A program made the translations under genes and the position numbers. DNA of 64,000 bases from an uncultured bacterium (GTDB taxonomy: Bacteria; Hydrogenedentota; Hydrogenedentia; Hydrogenedentales; Hydrogenedentaceae), in the NCBI GenBank assembly GCA_938014335.1, contig CALLRP010000026.1, positions 1 to 64,000 on the forward strand, written 5' to 3'. Position 1 is the stretch's first letter; every line of letters begins with the position of its first letter. The notes under the pieces are model-generated. The model saw nothing but the letters and a program-made list of their open reading frames with translations, searched no databases and was not told the origin of the DNA. This document shows positions 27,701 through 35,265 of this stretch, piece by piece.

Positions 27701-27778
27701 AGAACTGACTTCCATAGAGCCTGATGCCACGCATCCTGCACCTGCACAGATTAATACATGACTTCGAAATGAACTCAT
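24713..27778 (-). CDS. hydB: HydB/NuoF-type subunit fused to a GltD/NfnB-like FAD-NAD(P)H domain
   Basis: The protein is one uninterrupted frame of 1021 residues. Residues 1-90 form a thioredoxin-like [2Fe-2S] domain (Cys11, 16, 48, 52). Residues 120-520 are the NuoF-type FMN/NADH unit with GLRGRGGAGFPTG and a [4Fe-4S] site (ESCGKCVPC, plus Cys501). The normal C-terminal ferredoxin begins (CPAGVC) but gives way to a GltD-like unit from about 540: cysteines 544, 548, 583, 587, 591, 595, FAD loop GAGPAG (640-645), then GGGNAA (771-776) and RRTREEMPA, a pattern usual for NADPH. Ordinary HydB proteins are near 600 residues. NADPH use and a bifurcation role are inference. Confidence 0.92.
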   Translation of the reverse strand: MSSFRSHVLICAGAGCVASGSMEVSSAFSEALAKHGLTDEIQVVHTGCLGPCAIGPVVVIYPDAIFYQGVKITDVEDIVVEHLLKGRPVSRLNFKSSTTSQIIPALQEIGFFKQQTKIVLRNCGIIDPTKIEEYIARDGYQALAKVLTKMTPQQVVEEVKKSGLRGRGGAGFPTGVKWELTQKAPGDKKYVLCNADEGDPGAFMDRSVLEGDPHSVIEAMIIAGYAIGSDQGYIYVRAEYPLAVERLNIAIAQAKELGLLGKNIMGTGFNFDLEIRMGSGAFVCGEETALMRSIEGKRGEPRPRPPFPAYKGLWEKPSLLNNVETYANIPVIILKGADWFASIGTAKSKGTKVFALAGAVNNTGLVEIPIGTPLGEIIYDIGGGIPKGKQFKAAQIGGPSGGCIPKQYLNVPVDYESLQELGAIMGSGGLIVMDEDTCMVDMARFFLDFVQDESCGKCVPCRVGTKRMLEIVTRICEGRGEEGDIEKLIELGQQIKDASLCGLGQTAPNPVLSAIRHFREEFEVHIREHKCPAGVCPSLVRAPCMSACPANVYIPGFVSLIGEKRYAEALRVHRDQNPFASVCARVCFHTCEDKCRRATLDDAVSIRGLKRFMVEQEVTIQLPEIRENEENFRRKVAIIGAGPAGLTCAYFLARLGYQPRVFEAATRPGGMLVQTIPAYRLPREELAREIRMIERMGVTIETEKALGRDFTLQSLQEEGYEAIFLGIGAPSGQKLRIPGENAEGVVEAIDFLREYNLRGSVPVGKKVVIIGGGNAAIDAARTAIRLGAEKATILYRRTREEMPAYKEEIEEAVNEGVILKMLVAPLEILTENGKVVGVKCQHMWLGEYDRSGRRRPEAKSGEEPFIEEADQVIAAIGQTVDLKRYLEGLNVKLTPSGFLWTDPLYGQTSIDWLFAGGDISSGPSSVAEAIGAGERAAVGIDKYFTGEEHAFWREPFMVDTEFDPESDPVDFPRARMKLLSVEKRIHNFNEVEIPFTETLAVREARRCLRCDYRETKVSLNK

Positions 27779-27848
27779 TTTGTTATCTCCTTTCCATAAC
27801 TTTTGATATTCTTTATTCCTAAGTTTATCTTTAATATTTTAATTCTCT

Positions 27849-29321
27849 TCATAAAATTACATTCACTTTACCTAAAAAATATCTCTTTGCTTTATCCTCA
27901 TTGGTTAAGGGCATTTGAATTTCAGGTGTTCCTGTCATAGAACCTGCTGAAATAAAAACAGAATATGTTCCCTCCTTTAATAGAAGTGGCAAAAAGAAAT
28001 TTGCTTTTTTTTCTACTTCTTTTGTCTCTTGGGGTTTACCCACAGGTAATTGTCGAAGATTAAATGTATCGTCTGTAAAAATAGCTACAATTCCATCTTT
28101 TTCGTCTTTCCATGTAATGATTGGATACAAATCCTTATAACAAGGTGCAACTCCTTTATTGACCCAACGATAAGAAATATCCCATGTCTTGTCTGATATT
28201 TTTACTGTTTTATCCCACTTAACTTCAGTGGGGAGAATACGATAGCCTAAACGAAGATTGATTTTTTCTATCAAATCTTTGTTCTCCTGTAGAAACTCTC
28301 TGGGCCACCAATGAATTGAAACATAACTTGCATGATAATCCTCTACCGCTTGCAGGTACTTGCTTCCATCTTTCCAATGTCCCATTTCCTTTGAATATCC
28401 ATAATGTGAACTTTCTAATATGACTGGTTTATCCTTCCAAAAATGTTCTGCGAGAGTGGCACTAAAATAAGAATTATCTTCACCCTGGACAAGTATACTA
28501 TCGTCACGGAGCGTTAACCCCCTTTCAACAGCGTAATTCAAGAGTTCCTGCTGTTTTTCTGACAGTGTTTCGAATTTTTGTCCGTTTGTAATTATATCGT
28601 CATTAAGAGCGATTACTGTGTTTTTAAAGTGTTTTACATGCAAATCAATGTGTTTTTTGATGGTTTCGAGTGAAATGTGTTTTTGGGTAGAATGCCATAC
28701 ATGACCTTCTCCCCACACTCCTAAAGAACCTATATCTATGAATGCCACTTCTGGATTTCCGTCATATCGTGTTGCTAAAGCTATTAAGAAGTTTTCCAAC
28801 TTTTCCAGAAATATTGAGTCATCGTATTCTGGTTCCCAATGGGTACCTTTCTCCTGAATTCCTTGAAGTGGGATAAAGAAGTTACCTTTGGCACCTGCTT
28901 CATAAACCCACTTAGGGGTTGCCCAGGGGACAGGAGTTTCACTGCAAGTAATACGCAGAGCAATCTGCTTTCCTTTTGCAATCCACCTTTGAGAAGGAGT
29001 ATCCAATATAGACCAGTTATAATTTCCTTCCTCAGGTTCTAAAAATGACCATGCAATCCTTAAATAGATAACTGAAAGGGATGGGAATTCATCTACAGTA
29101 TCAGAAGGTTCTAATTTGGAACCATAATTCTCTGGCACATTATCGTAAAAATGTAGGACCCAACCTACTCCGGGATTATTCAGAATTGTTCTGTTGTCCG
29201 AGAGCAAAATGTTTTCCCATTCAGATACATCGGAGAAAGTAGAAAAAGAACCAATAAATAAAATAAGGATTATTACTATCCCTATTTCATTAATTTTTCG
29301 TGTCAAATTATAAATTTTCAT
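27849..29321 (-). CDS. Secreted TIM-barrel glycosidase-like protein (DUF4832/DUF4874-like)
   Basis: The 490-residue protein has an N-terminal signal or anchor segment (about residues 13-30) and then NNPGVGWVLHFYDN, the kind of opening seen in DUF4874/DUF4832 proteins. A barrel-like region contains YLRIAWSFLEPEEGNYNW, IDIGSLGVWGEGHVWHS and IHWWPREFLQEN. A C-terminal beta domain follows. Acidic residues in these loops would suit a glycoside hydrolase, but the substrate is unknown. It lies between the HndB-like gene and hydB on the same strand with gaps of 43 and 70 bases, an odd place for an exported carbohydrate-active protein. Confidence 0.75.
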   Translation of the reverse strand: MKIYNLTRKINEIGIVIILILFIGSFSTFSDVSEWENILLSDNRTILNNPGVGWVLHFYDNVPENYGSKLEPSDTVDEFPSLSVIYLRIAWSFLEPEEGNYNWSILDTPSQRWIAKGKQIALRITCSETPVPWATPKWVYEAGAKGNFFIPLQGIQEKGTHWEPEYDDSIFLEKLENFLIALATRYDGNPEVAFIDIGSLGVWGEGHVWHSTQKHISLETIKKHIDLHVKHFKNTVIALNDDIITNGQKFETLSEKQQELLNYAVERGLTLRDDSILVQGEDNSYFSATLAEHFWKDKPVILESSHYGYSKEMGHWKDGSKYLQAVEDYHASYVSIHWWPREFLQENKDLIEKINLRLGYRILPTEVKWDKTVKISDKTWDISYRWVNKGVAPCYKDLYPIITWKDEKDGIVAIFTDDTFNLRQLPVGKPQETKEVEKKANFFLPLLLKEGTYSVFISAGSMTGTPEIQMPLTNEDKAKRYFLGKVNVIL

Positions 29322-29364
29322 TTTTCTACTTTTCCTGAAATAAAAGAGGTAAAAAACACATTTG

Positions 29365-29736
29365 TTATGAAATTAAATATTCCATTACAGGCTTACCTTC
29401 TGCCACATGTTGCTGAACAATGGTACGGATTTTTTCCGAATTTAATTTACCGTAACGATATTCAGAACCGGATGACTTGTGAGTTATAGTAATCATAGGC
29501 TCACGGTCGCAGAGTCCTGCACATCCTGATTGGCGAACTGTTACATTGGAAATTCCCAATGCAGAAAGTTCTGAAACGATGCTTTTTAATACTTCTCGGG
29601 CACCCGCAGAAATACCGCATGTTCCCATGTGAATTGTAATAACTAAATCCTTCTCAGTACTACGTAATTCAATGTCTTTTATTGCTTTTTCACGCAAAGC
29701 ATTGAGTTCCTCTGGAGAATGAATAATATTTGACAT
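29365..29736 (-). CDS. HndB-like thioredoxin-fold ferredoxin subunit
   Basis: This 123-residue protein resembles HndB, the small subunit of NADP-reducing hydrogenases. Motifs are HMGTCGISAGAREVL and SGCAGLCDREP. Three cysteines fall in these motifs rather than the four of a standard [2Fe-2S] thioredoxin-like ferredoxin; I recall the family being like this. An AGAGGAGAAA ribosome site supports the start. It lies directly after hydC (24 bases), so it is expected to be part of the same complex, making a four-component enzyme with HydA, HydB and HydC. Confidence 0.85.
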   Translation of the reverse strand: MSNIIHSPEELNALREKAIKDIELRSTEKDLVITIHMGTCGISAGAREVLKSIVSELSALGISNVTVRQSGCAGLCDREPMITITHKSSGSEYRYGKLNSEKIRTIVQQHVAEGKPVMEYLIS

Positions 29737-29760
29737 GTTTTTTTCTCCTCTTTATCTATT

Positions 29761-30285
29761 CTATTTATTTGTTTCTATATTTTTATCTAAATATTGGTCT
29801 AATATGGCTTGAATTCGTGCGGGTTTCACTCGTTGATGGACATCGTTATCCACCATAATTGCTGGCGCAAGTCCACAAGCGCCAAAGCAACGGGCAACTT
29901 CTAATGAGAACATCTTGTCTTTTGTAGTTTCTCCGACATCAATATGAAGTTTATCTCTAATTGCAGAAAGGACCTGCTTTCCACCACGAACATAGCAAGC
30001 TGTCCCCAAACAGACACGAATCATGTGCTTTCCACGAGGCTGAGTTGAAAAGAAAGAATAGAATGTTACTACACCTGCCACTTCACTGTAAGGCTTATTT
30101 AATCCCAGACTAATTTTCTTCAGGGCGCTTTCTGGTAAATAGCCAAACATAGCCTGAGCAATTTGCAGAACAGGAATAAGGGCACCGGGCTTATCTTTAT
30201 ATTCTGCAATTACTTCATCAAGCCGAGCAAGTAATTCTTCTTCACTTGCTTCTTCCATGCAAACATGTTTTGACTCTTCATTCAT
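29761..30285 (-). CDS. hydC: NuoE-type [2Fe-2S] subunit HydC
   Basis: HydC is the NuoE-like partner of HydB in NAD-dependent [FeFe]-hydrogenases. Its [2Fe-2S] cysteines are in CLGTACYVRGG and ARCFGACGLAP, in the standard CX4C plus CX3C arrangement. The N-terminal helical part includes LIPVLQIAQAMFGYLPE, typical of the family. The 174-residue length is normal. A TAGGAGATT ribosome site precedes the ATG. It directly follows rex (27 bases). Confidence 0.92.
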   Translation of the reverse strand: MNEESKHVCMEEASEEELLARLDEVIAEYKDKPGALIPVLQIAQAMFGYLPESALKKISLGLNKPYSEVAGVVTFYSFFSTQPRGKHMIRVCLGTACYVRGGKQVLSAIRDKLHIDVGETTKDKMFSLEVARCFGACGLAPAIMVDNDVHQRVKPARIQAILDQYLDKNIETNK

Positions 30286-30312
30286 ATTTAATCTCCTACA
30301 AAATATTTTTAT

Positions 30313-31008
30313 TTATTGATTGGTTGTTAATGTTTCGTATTCACCTTCATCTGTTTCATGTTCTATTTTCCATTTCTCTTCTTCTACATAATGTTTCATT
30401 CTTCTTGCAAAAAAAGAAACTTTTTCAAATGTAGTTGAAAGATCTACATGTTCTACAAAAACAGAGTTGGGAACCTTAATTCGTAATGGAGAGAAATTGA
30501 GTATTCCGCTAATACCTGATTGAACAAGAAGGTCAGAAACAGATTGGGCACCTTCACCTGGAATGGCTAAGATACCTACTATGCTTTTAGTTTCTACTAT
30601 AACTTTTTGTAAATCTAACATGGAATAACAACGACACCCATGAAAAGTATGTCCAACTTTTGCAGGGTCTTTATCAAAAGCGGCTCGAATGGCTAATTGT
30701 CTCCATCGTCCCGCAAAATTTGCTAACAACGCAAGCCCTAAATGTCCCACACCTACTAAAACAGCACTCTGAGGTAATGGTGAATCTAAAAAATTAGCAA
30801 TACTTTCTAACAGTGGACGAATTCTATAGCCGCTGTTAGGAATACCTGAATAACCTAACTGCATTATATCTCTTCGAACCTGTGCTGGTTTAATATGCAA
30901 TAGGTCAGCAAGTTCATGAGACATTATAGTTTCCTTACCCTCAACCCTCAATTGCTGAAGTATACGACGATATAGACTTAATCTTTCTATTGTTTTTTCA
31001 GATATCAT
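30313..31008 (-). CDS. rex: Redox-sensing transcriptional repressor Rex
   Basis: Rex binds DNA when the NADH/NAD+ ratio is low and releases it when NADH rises. The N-terminal winged helix (to about residue 75) includes HELADLLHIKPAQVRRDIM, and the NAD-binding Rossmann motif is VLVGVGHLGLALL. The C-terminal swapping helix contains FVEHVDLSTTFEKVSFFAR. At 231 residues the length is normal. It is the first gene of the hydrogenase run, and two Rex-like sites lie just upstream, so it probably controls itself and the hydrogenase genes. Confidence 0.94.
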   Translation of the reverse strand: MISEKTIERLSLYRRILQQLRVEGKETIMSHELADLLHIKPAQVRRDIMQLGYSGIPNSGYRIRPLLESIANFLDSPLPQSAVLVGVGHLGLALLANFAGRWRQLAIRAAFDKDPAKVGHTFHGCRCYSMLDLQKVIVETKSIVGILAIPGEGAQSVSDLLVQSGISGILNFSPLRIKVPNSVFVEHVDLSTTFEKVSFFARRMKHYVEEEKWKIEHETDEGEYETLTTNQ

Positions 31009-31017
31009 AACATTTTA

Positions 31018-31040
31018 AATTGTGAATTTATGAACAAATT
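31018..31040. promoter_or_regulatory. Rex-like operator 1 (direct repeat copy 1)
   Basis: The core TTGTGAATTTATGAACAA (31020-31037) matches the left half of the Rex consensus TTGTGAA-N4-TTCACAA exactly and the right half partly. The whole 23 bases recur identically 44 bp to the right. The copy lies at the probable transcription start of rex, 10 bp from its ATG. Confidence 0.7.
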
Positions 31041-31070
31041 TATATACTTACCTGTAAGTATAATTGTGAA
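31041..31070 (-). promoter_or_regulatory. Candidate promoter of the rex-hyd operon
   Basis: Read on the minus strand, TTCACA (31070-31065) and TATATA (31046-31041) are 18 bases apart, with transcription expected to begin inside operator 1. The -35 is inside operator 2, so Rex binding at either copy would block RNA polymerase. Confidence 0.5.
31043..31062. repeat. Perfect 9-bp-arm palindrome between the two Rex sites
   Basis: TATACTTAC-CT-GTAAGTATA is an exact inverted repeat that fills the gap between the two direct repeats and lies in the promoter spacer. It does not resemble the Rex consensus, so a second regulator may bind here. Confidence 0.75.
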
Positions 31071-31084
31071 TTTATGAACAAATT
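31062..31084. promoter_or_regulatory. Rex-like operator 2 (direct repeat copy 2)
   Basis: Identical over 23 bp to operator 1, offset by 44 bp. The core is 31064-31081 and covers the candidate -35 of the rex promoter. Confidence 0.7.
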
Positions 31085-31175
31085 ATAACAAAATATTTCT
31101 CTAATGTCAAGCAAAAAATACATTTTTCTAAAAATTTTTTCTTTCACTTGAATAACTATTTTTTTATATATTTTA

Positions 31176-31205
31176 TTGATTTTTTTCATTAATTATGAGT
31201 ATAAT
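31176..31205 (+). promoter_or_regulatory. Candidate sigma70-type promoter for the SGNH hydrolase gene
   Basis: TTGATT (31176-31181) and a perfect TATAAT (31200-31205) are 18 bases apart, about 56 bases before the ATG. The rest of the 252-base divergent region holds the Rex control site near rex and otherwise featureless AT-rich sequence. Confidence 0.45.
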
Positions 31206-31260
31206 ATAAATAGATTTTTTTTCGATCTTTTAATTAAAATCTATCAAAAGGAGACCAAAA

Positions 31261-33485
31261 TGAAACACTTTATTTTCTTTTTATGCTTTTCTTTGTTTTT
31301 ATCTTGTTCATTTCTTTTTAGTCCCTCAATTGCAGAGGCACAAGATGAAGTCCCTCGTTTACTATTAGTAGGAGATAGTTGGACAGGTTTTATGTGGGCA
31401 TTTAGGACATTTAAAGAGATTTTCAATGAGACACCCGGATTGGAATATATCCGAGAAATAGGTGGACGAACTGCTATTATGGGGGCACGAGCTTTTGAAT
31501 TTTATCCTGAGGAATACAATTATATTCAGAATGTAAAAGAGGAATTAGAGAAGTATCCTACAATTGATATTGTACTCATGACTTTAGGTGGAAATGATTT
31601 TCTTCGTGGAACACCTCAGACTTCTCGTTGGAATTGTGACATGCTATCTAACCCCGCACAAGAGGCATATATCATTAATACTATTATTAATTATATGAGC
31701 GGTATTATTGATGAAATATTAGCTGTTCGACCTGATATTCGTATAGCCTTATGCGGATATACTTTTGCAGGAAGAGACCGTGGTGGTTGTTCTATTTGCG
31801 ACCAACAGAATGCCTTTGCTCGTTTTGAACAAGCTAAAAAGGCACTTGCTGATAGCAAACCTCGTGTGTATTATGTCCATAATTTGGGACTAATGCAGTA
31901 TCACTTTGGAACTTCTACCCCAACGAATTTACCCCCTTATTCAGTGCCTTATCCAGGTGGTTATCCCTCTTACAGTCCTTTCCCGGGTGGAGACCCTTGT
32001 TCCTTAGTTCATCCTTCTGGTCTTTTTGATGGGGACATTCATTTATCGCAAGCAGGATACAAAATTTTAGCACAAAGATGTATGTCTGAATTTATAAGTC
32101 AGTGGTTAGACTACCCCAAGGTTTATAAAATTAATCTTATTTCTATTAACGGGAATAGTGCAATATTTGAAGTTGTATTTAGTGAGAGTGTATCAAATGT
32201 TGATGTTACGGATTTTTCTGCAAAAGATAGTCAACATACACCTCTACCCATCACCTCGGTGAGCTCCATTAATGGACAAATTTATAATGTAACTGTTAAC
32301 ATACAGAGTGCGGTTGGGGATATAGTATTGGGCGTTGTAGATGATGATTCTATAACGGATAGTACAAGTAAACCTTTAGGCGGTCCTGGAACGGGTAATA
32401 ATGAAGGTAATGGTGATTTTTGGTATAACGGGAGTTGGGAATACCATGATTTTGTAAGACAGCCTAACCATGAAATTGTAGCAGGTATGCAGTATTTGCA
32501 TGAAAATTTAAGTGCATACTATGTTTTATTAGGTGACCAAGGAGCAGAAGGACTTTCTTTCAGTCCTGCAGAATGCGATATTAATGGTGGACAAATTTCC
32601 ATAGAACCCATTGTAATTTCAGGCAATGGAATGTTAGATTCATTGGAATTTGCTTTAATTACAGAATGCTATAACAATATAGCCATTGATTTTACCGCAA
32701 ACGGTGGAGTAAGCCATCAAATTGCAGTTGATGCTTTTAATCACAATATGCAACGGATGATATACGACTGTGGGGGCGAAGGGAGTATTGTAAATACTAT
32801 TTTCTATGGCTTACCTCAAATGTTAGCTGGATATATGACTTTAGGAAATCCCGAATCTACGATGATACCTACGGTAATTTCAATAGCTGCTCAAGCCATC
32901 GACCCCAGCTTTAATATCCATGTAAACATTATTATTCCGTTGAATTACCAATTACTTCCTCAATACTTTAGTCCCGATGGAGATGCAGATGGCGATGGCT
33001 GGACAAACAAACAAGAATATGAATATTTTGTTCGTTCTAATATGAGTTACGAAGAGAAGAAACAAACATATATTAATTCTGCATTAAATCCAGATGTGTA
33101 TCCTGGCTCAGATTGTGAAGATTGTCAAACATCTTCTACATTCGGAGGAATATTTGAGGTGGGGAGTAATATTTGTTTGAGAGTACCCGACCCTGTGGCT
33201 ACCAATTCAACATACAGATGGACAAAACAAAATGGTAATTTAGAAGAAAGAGGATTAATTACTCGTTGTCGGTCTCTCTGGATTCCTAACGCACAAGTGG
33301 AGGATTCTGGGATTTACATATGTGAATATAATGATGGGCAAAAAGCCACTACAACATATACTTTCCATGTGATGGTTACCGAAGAACTCCCTGTAAGCAC
33401 ATTTGGTACTTATATAATACTCATAAGTTTTATTATTATCGTTACTTCCTTCTACCTAAAAAAACAGTCCCGGGTTAAAATATAA
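31261..33485 (+). CDS. Secreted SGNH/GDSL hydrolase with Ig-like domain and C-terminal anchor
   Basis: The ATG at 31261 has an AAAGGAGA ribosome site and gives a 741-residue protein; an upstream in-frame start is not needed. A signal peptide ends near AEAQDE. The SGNH domain has LLLVGDSWTG (Ser40), LGGNDFLRGT and the DxxH box DGDIHLSQAGYK. Next comes a beta region. An acidic Ca-binding-like segment (SPDGDADGDGW), an Ig-like domain (STYRWTKQ to SGIYICEYNDG) and a C-terminal transmembrane helix with a basic tail follow. It is probably a surface esterase or carbohydrate deacetylase held in the membrane; the substrate is not predictable. Confidence 0.8.
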
Positions 33486-33736
33486 AACTCTTTTCATTAA
33501 AATACTAACTATAAAAAATTAAGTGTGAGGGAAGGAATTTTTTTAAATTTAATAAATGAATGATAAATTTGATAGTTCGTTCTTCGCAGACAAGTTTTAC
33601 TTTACCTTTTCGGAACACTCTGCTATATTATCTTTATCGTGTTTCCATGAGAGTATCATTTTTATAAATATTAAGTCTGATTAAATAAATTTATTTTAAT
33701 GTTATATTTCAAATAATCATATGAACAGGTATAATT

Positions 33737-34036
33737 ATGAGAGATGAAACATATTTCCTTGCTTCTCTTAACTTATTAAAAGATGTTTTCAAACGATTGT
33801 TCATAAACAAGGAATGTGTATATCTTTTCGGTTCTCGTGTCAGGAATGATTATAATGAATATTCAGATATTGATATTGCTGTGGAAAATGCAAATTCAAA
33901 AACGATAATTTTGCTGAGACATGAAGTAGAAAATTTAAATATACCGTACAAAGTAAAAATAATAGATTTAAATGAGGCTTCCTTAAAAATTAAAGAAGTG
34001 ATATTAAGTGAGGGTATCAAAATTTGGGGAAATTAG
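33737..34036 (+). CDS. MNT-type nucleotidyltransferase (antitoxin-like), orphan
   Basis: The 99-residue protein is a minimal nucleotidyltransferase with VYLFGSRVRNDYNEYSDIDI, giving the GS motif and the D-x-D pair. Such proteins pair with HEPN toxins in type VII-like toxin-antitoxin systems, where the NTase adds AMP to the HEPN protein. The next frame begins like a HEPN protein but stops after 15 codons, so the partner appears lost. A TATAAT lies only a few bases before the ATG. The 251-base gap before the gene shows no other feature. Confidence 0.82.
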   Translation: MRDETYFLASLNLLKDVFKRLFINKECVYLFGSRVRNDYNEYSDIDIAVENANSKTIILLRHEVENLNIPYKVKIIDLNEASLKIKEVILSEGIKIWGN

Positions 34037-34068
34037 ATGAAAAGATAAAATACAGAGAGAATATATAG
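34024..34068 (+). pseudogene. Probable remnant of a HEPN toxin gene
   Basis: Overlapping the end of the nucleotidyltransferase gene, a TTG-initiated frame reads LGKLDEKIKYRENI and then stops at TAG (34066-34068). LDEKIKYR followed by EN resembles the N-terminus of HEPN-domain partners of MNT proteins. The following 80 bases to 34148 contain stops in all forward frames and nothing resembling the HEPN Rx4-6H motif. The match is short, so this is suggestive only. Confidence 0.35.
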
Positions 34069-34148
34069 CACATTGCCTCATTATTTAGAGTTAATGCGTG
34101 ACATAATGTCGAAGGTTAAGGTGAGGAAATAATAAATTGTATGAGATT

Positions 34149-35066
34149 TTAGTCTGCAAATCGCCATAATCCTACGGAAACAGCAAATGAGCGGACATCT
34201 TCTATTTCTTCTCTTGTGGGTCGCCGGGAGATATTGGAGTATTCTGGATGAGTTGGAATTTTATATGCAGGACGATATTGCTCCATGATGTTTATATAAG
34301 TATTTTTGGAAATATTGGTCGCTAACCATTGCAGGATTTCTTTTGCTTCATTAACTAAGGTAGGCATCACAAGGTGTCTTATAAGTAGGCCTCGCTGAGC
34401 GATTCCATCGGAGGTTAATATTAAATCGCCCACCTGACGATGCATTTCTTTTATCGCCGTTTTCGCAATATCGGGATAATTTTCTGCATACGAATACATC
34501 TTTGCAGTATTAGTCTCCCAATATTTTATATCGGGCATGTAAATATCAATCCAGTTTTCAAGTATTTTTAATGATTCGACGCTATCATAAGCATTCGAAT
34601 TATAAACAATGGGCATGCGTAAGTCATTCTTCTTTGCAATAATCAGTGCCTCTATGATTTGTGGAATTACATGGGATGGTGAAACAAGATTTATATTATG
34701 ACAACCCAATGATTGCAGGTGTAACATCATTTCTGCTATGACTTCTGGGGAACACTCCGGACCGGATGGATACTGGCTAATTTCATAATTCTGGCAAAAA
34801 ACGCAATTAAGATTACATCCACTAAAGAAAATGGTTCCTGAACCATGCCATCCTACTAAACATGCTTCTTCTCCAAAATGAGGAAAAGCACTTGAAACTC
34901 TTGCATAACGACCTATTTTGCAATGTCCCAATTCATTGCTAAATCTATTCACATTACATCGTCGAGGACATGCTGAACAATTTTTCAATTCTTCCTTTGC
35001 CCAGTTAAGACATATATCTTCTATTTCTTTATTAATATCCAAATATATAGGTTCTTTATAGCTCAT
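34149..35066 (-). CDS. PflA-like radical SAM protein
   Basis: The radical SAM motif CNLNCVFCQNYEIS matches glycyl-radical activase-related proteins of the PflA-like branch. An N-terminal cysteine set CSACPRRCNVNR and a later GHCKIG resemble the extra cysteine region of these enzymes. I start at the ATG of MSYKEPIYLD; the frame is open further upstream from a TTG but without a better ribosome site. About 305 residues is normal for the group. No glycyl-radical enzyme is present beside it, so its target is unknown. Confidence 0.8.
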   Translation of the reverse strand: MSYKEPIYLDINKEIEDICLNWAKEELKNCSACPRRCNVNRFSNELGHCKIGRYARVSSAFPHFGEEACLVGWHGSGTIFFSGCNLNCVFCQNYEISQYPSGPECSPEVIAEMMLHLQSLGCHNINLVSPSHVIPQIIEALIIAKKNDLRMPIVYNSNAYDSVESLKILENWIDIYMPDIKYWETNTAKMYSYAENYPDIAKTAIKEMHRQVGDLILTSDGIAQRGLLIRHLVMPTLVNEAKEILQWLATNISKNTYINIMEQYRPAYKIPTHPEYSNISRRPTREEIEDVRSFAVSVGLWRFAD

Positions 35067-35169
35067 AAAAATCTCAGGGAAATTAATGGTAGTTAAAAAA
35101 TGAATATAATTAATTTTAAATGAAAACAAACTTTTTTTAGTAATAAACTTTTCCTTTATACAAATTTAC

Positions 35170-35208
35170 CTGTTAACAGTTTACATTATTAAAAAAATAA
35201 TTTATAAT
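35170..35208 (+). promoter_or_regulatory. Strong sigma70-type promoter and palindrome before the pilin gene
   Basis: TTTACA (35180-35185), 17 bases, and TATAAT (35203-35208) make one of the best promoter matches in the window. A perfect palindrome CTGTTAACAG (35170-35179) abuts the -35 and could bind a regulator. The pilin ATG is 57 bases downstream. Confidence 0.65.
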
Positions 35209-35265
35209 AAATTTGCTTAATTGTATAACAATAATTTTAACAATTTAATAGAAGGAGTTGTTAAT

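Noticed and set aside
24713-27778. Possibility that the HydB-GltD fusion is an assembly or frameshift artefact
   Set aside because: The frame is continuous, both halves keep all cofactor motifs, and the junction is a smooth cysteine-rich segment. A simple error would need to remove a stop and start cleanly.
31176-31260. Longer N-terminus for the SGNH hydrolase
   Set aside because: The ATG at 31261 has a strong ribosome site and begins a normal signal peptide; the upstream extension would place 28 residues in front of it.
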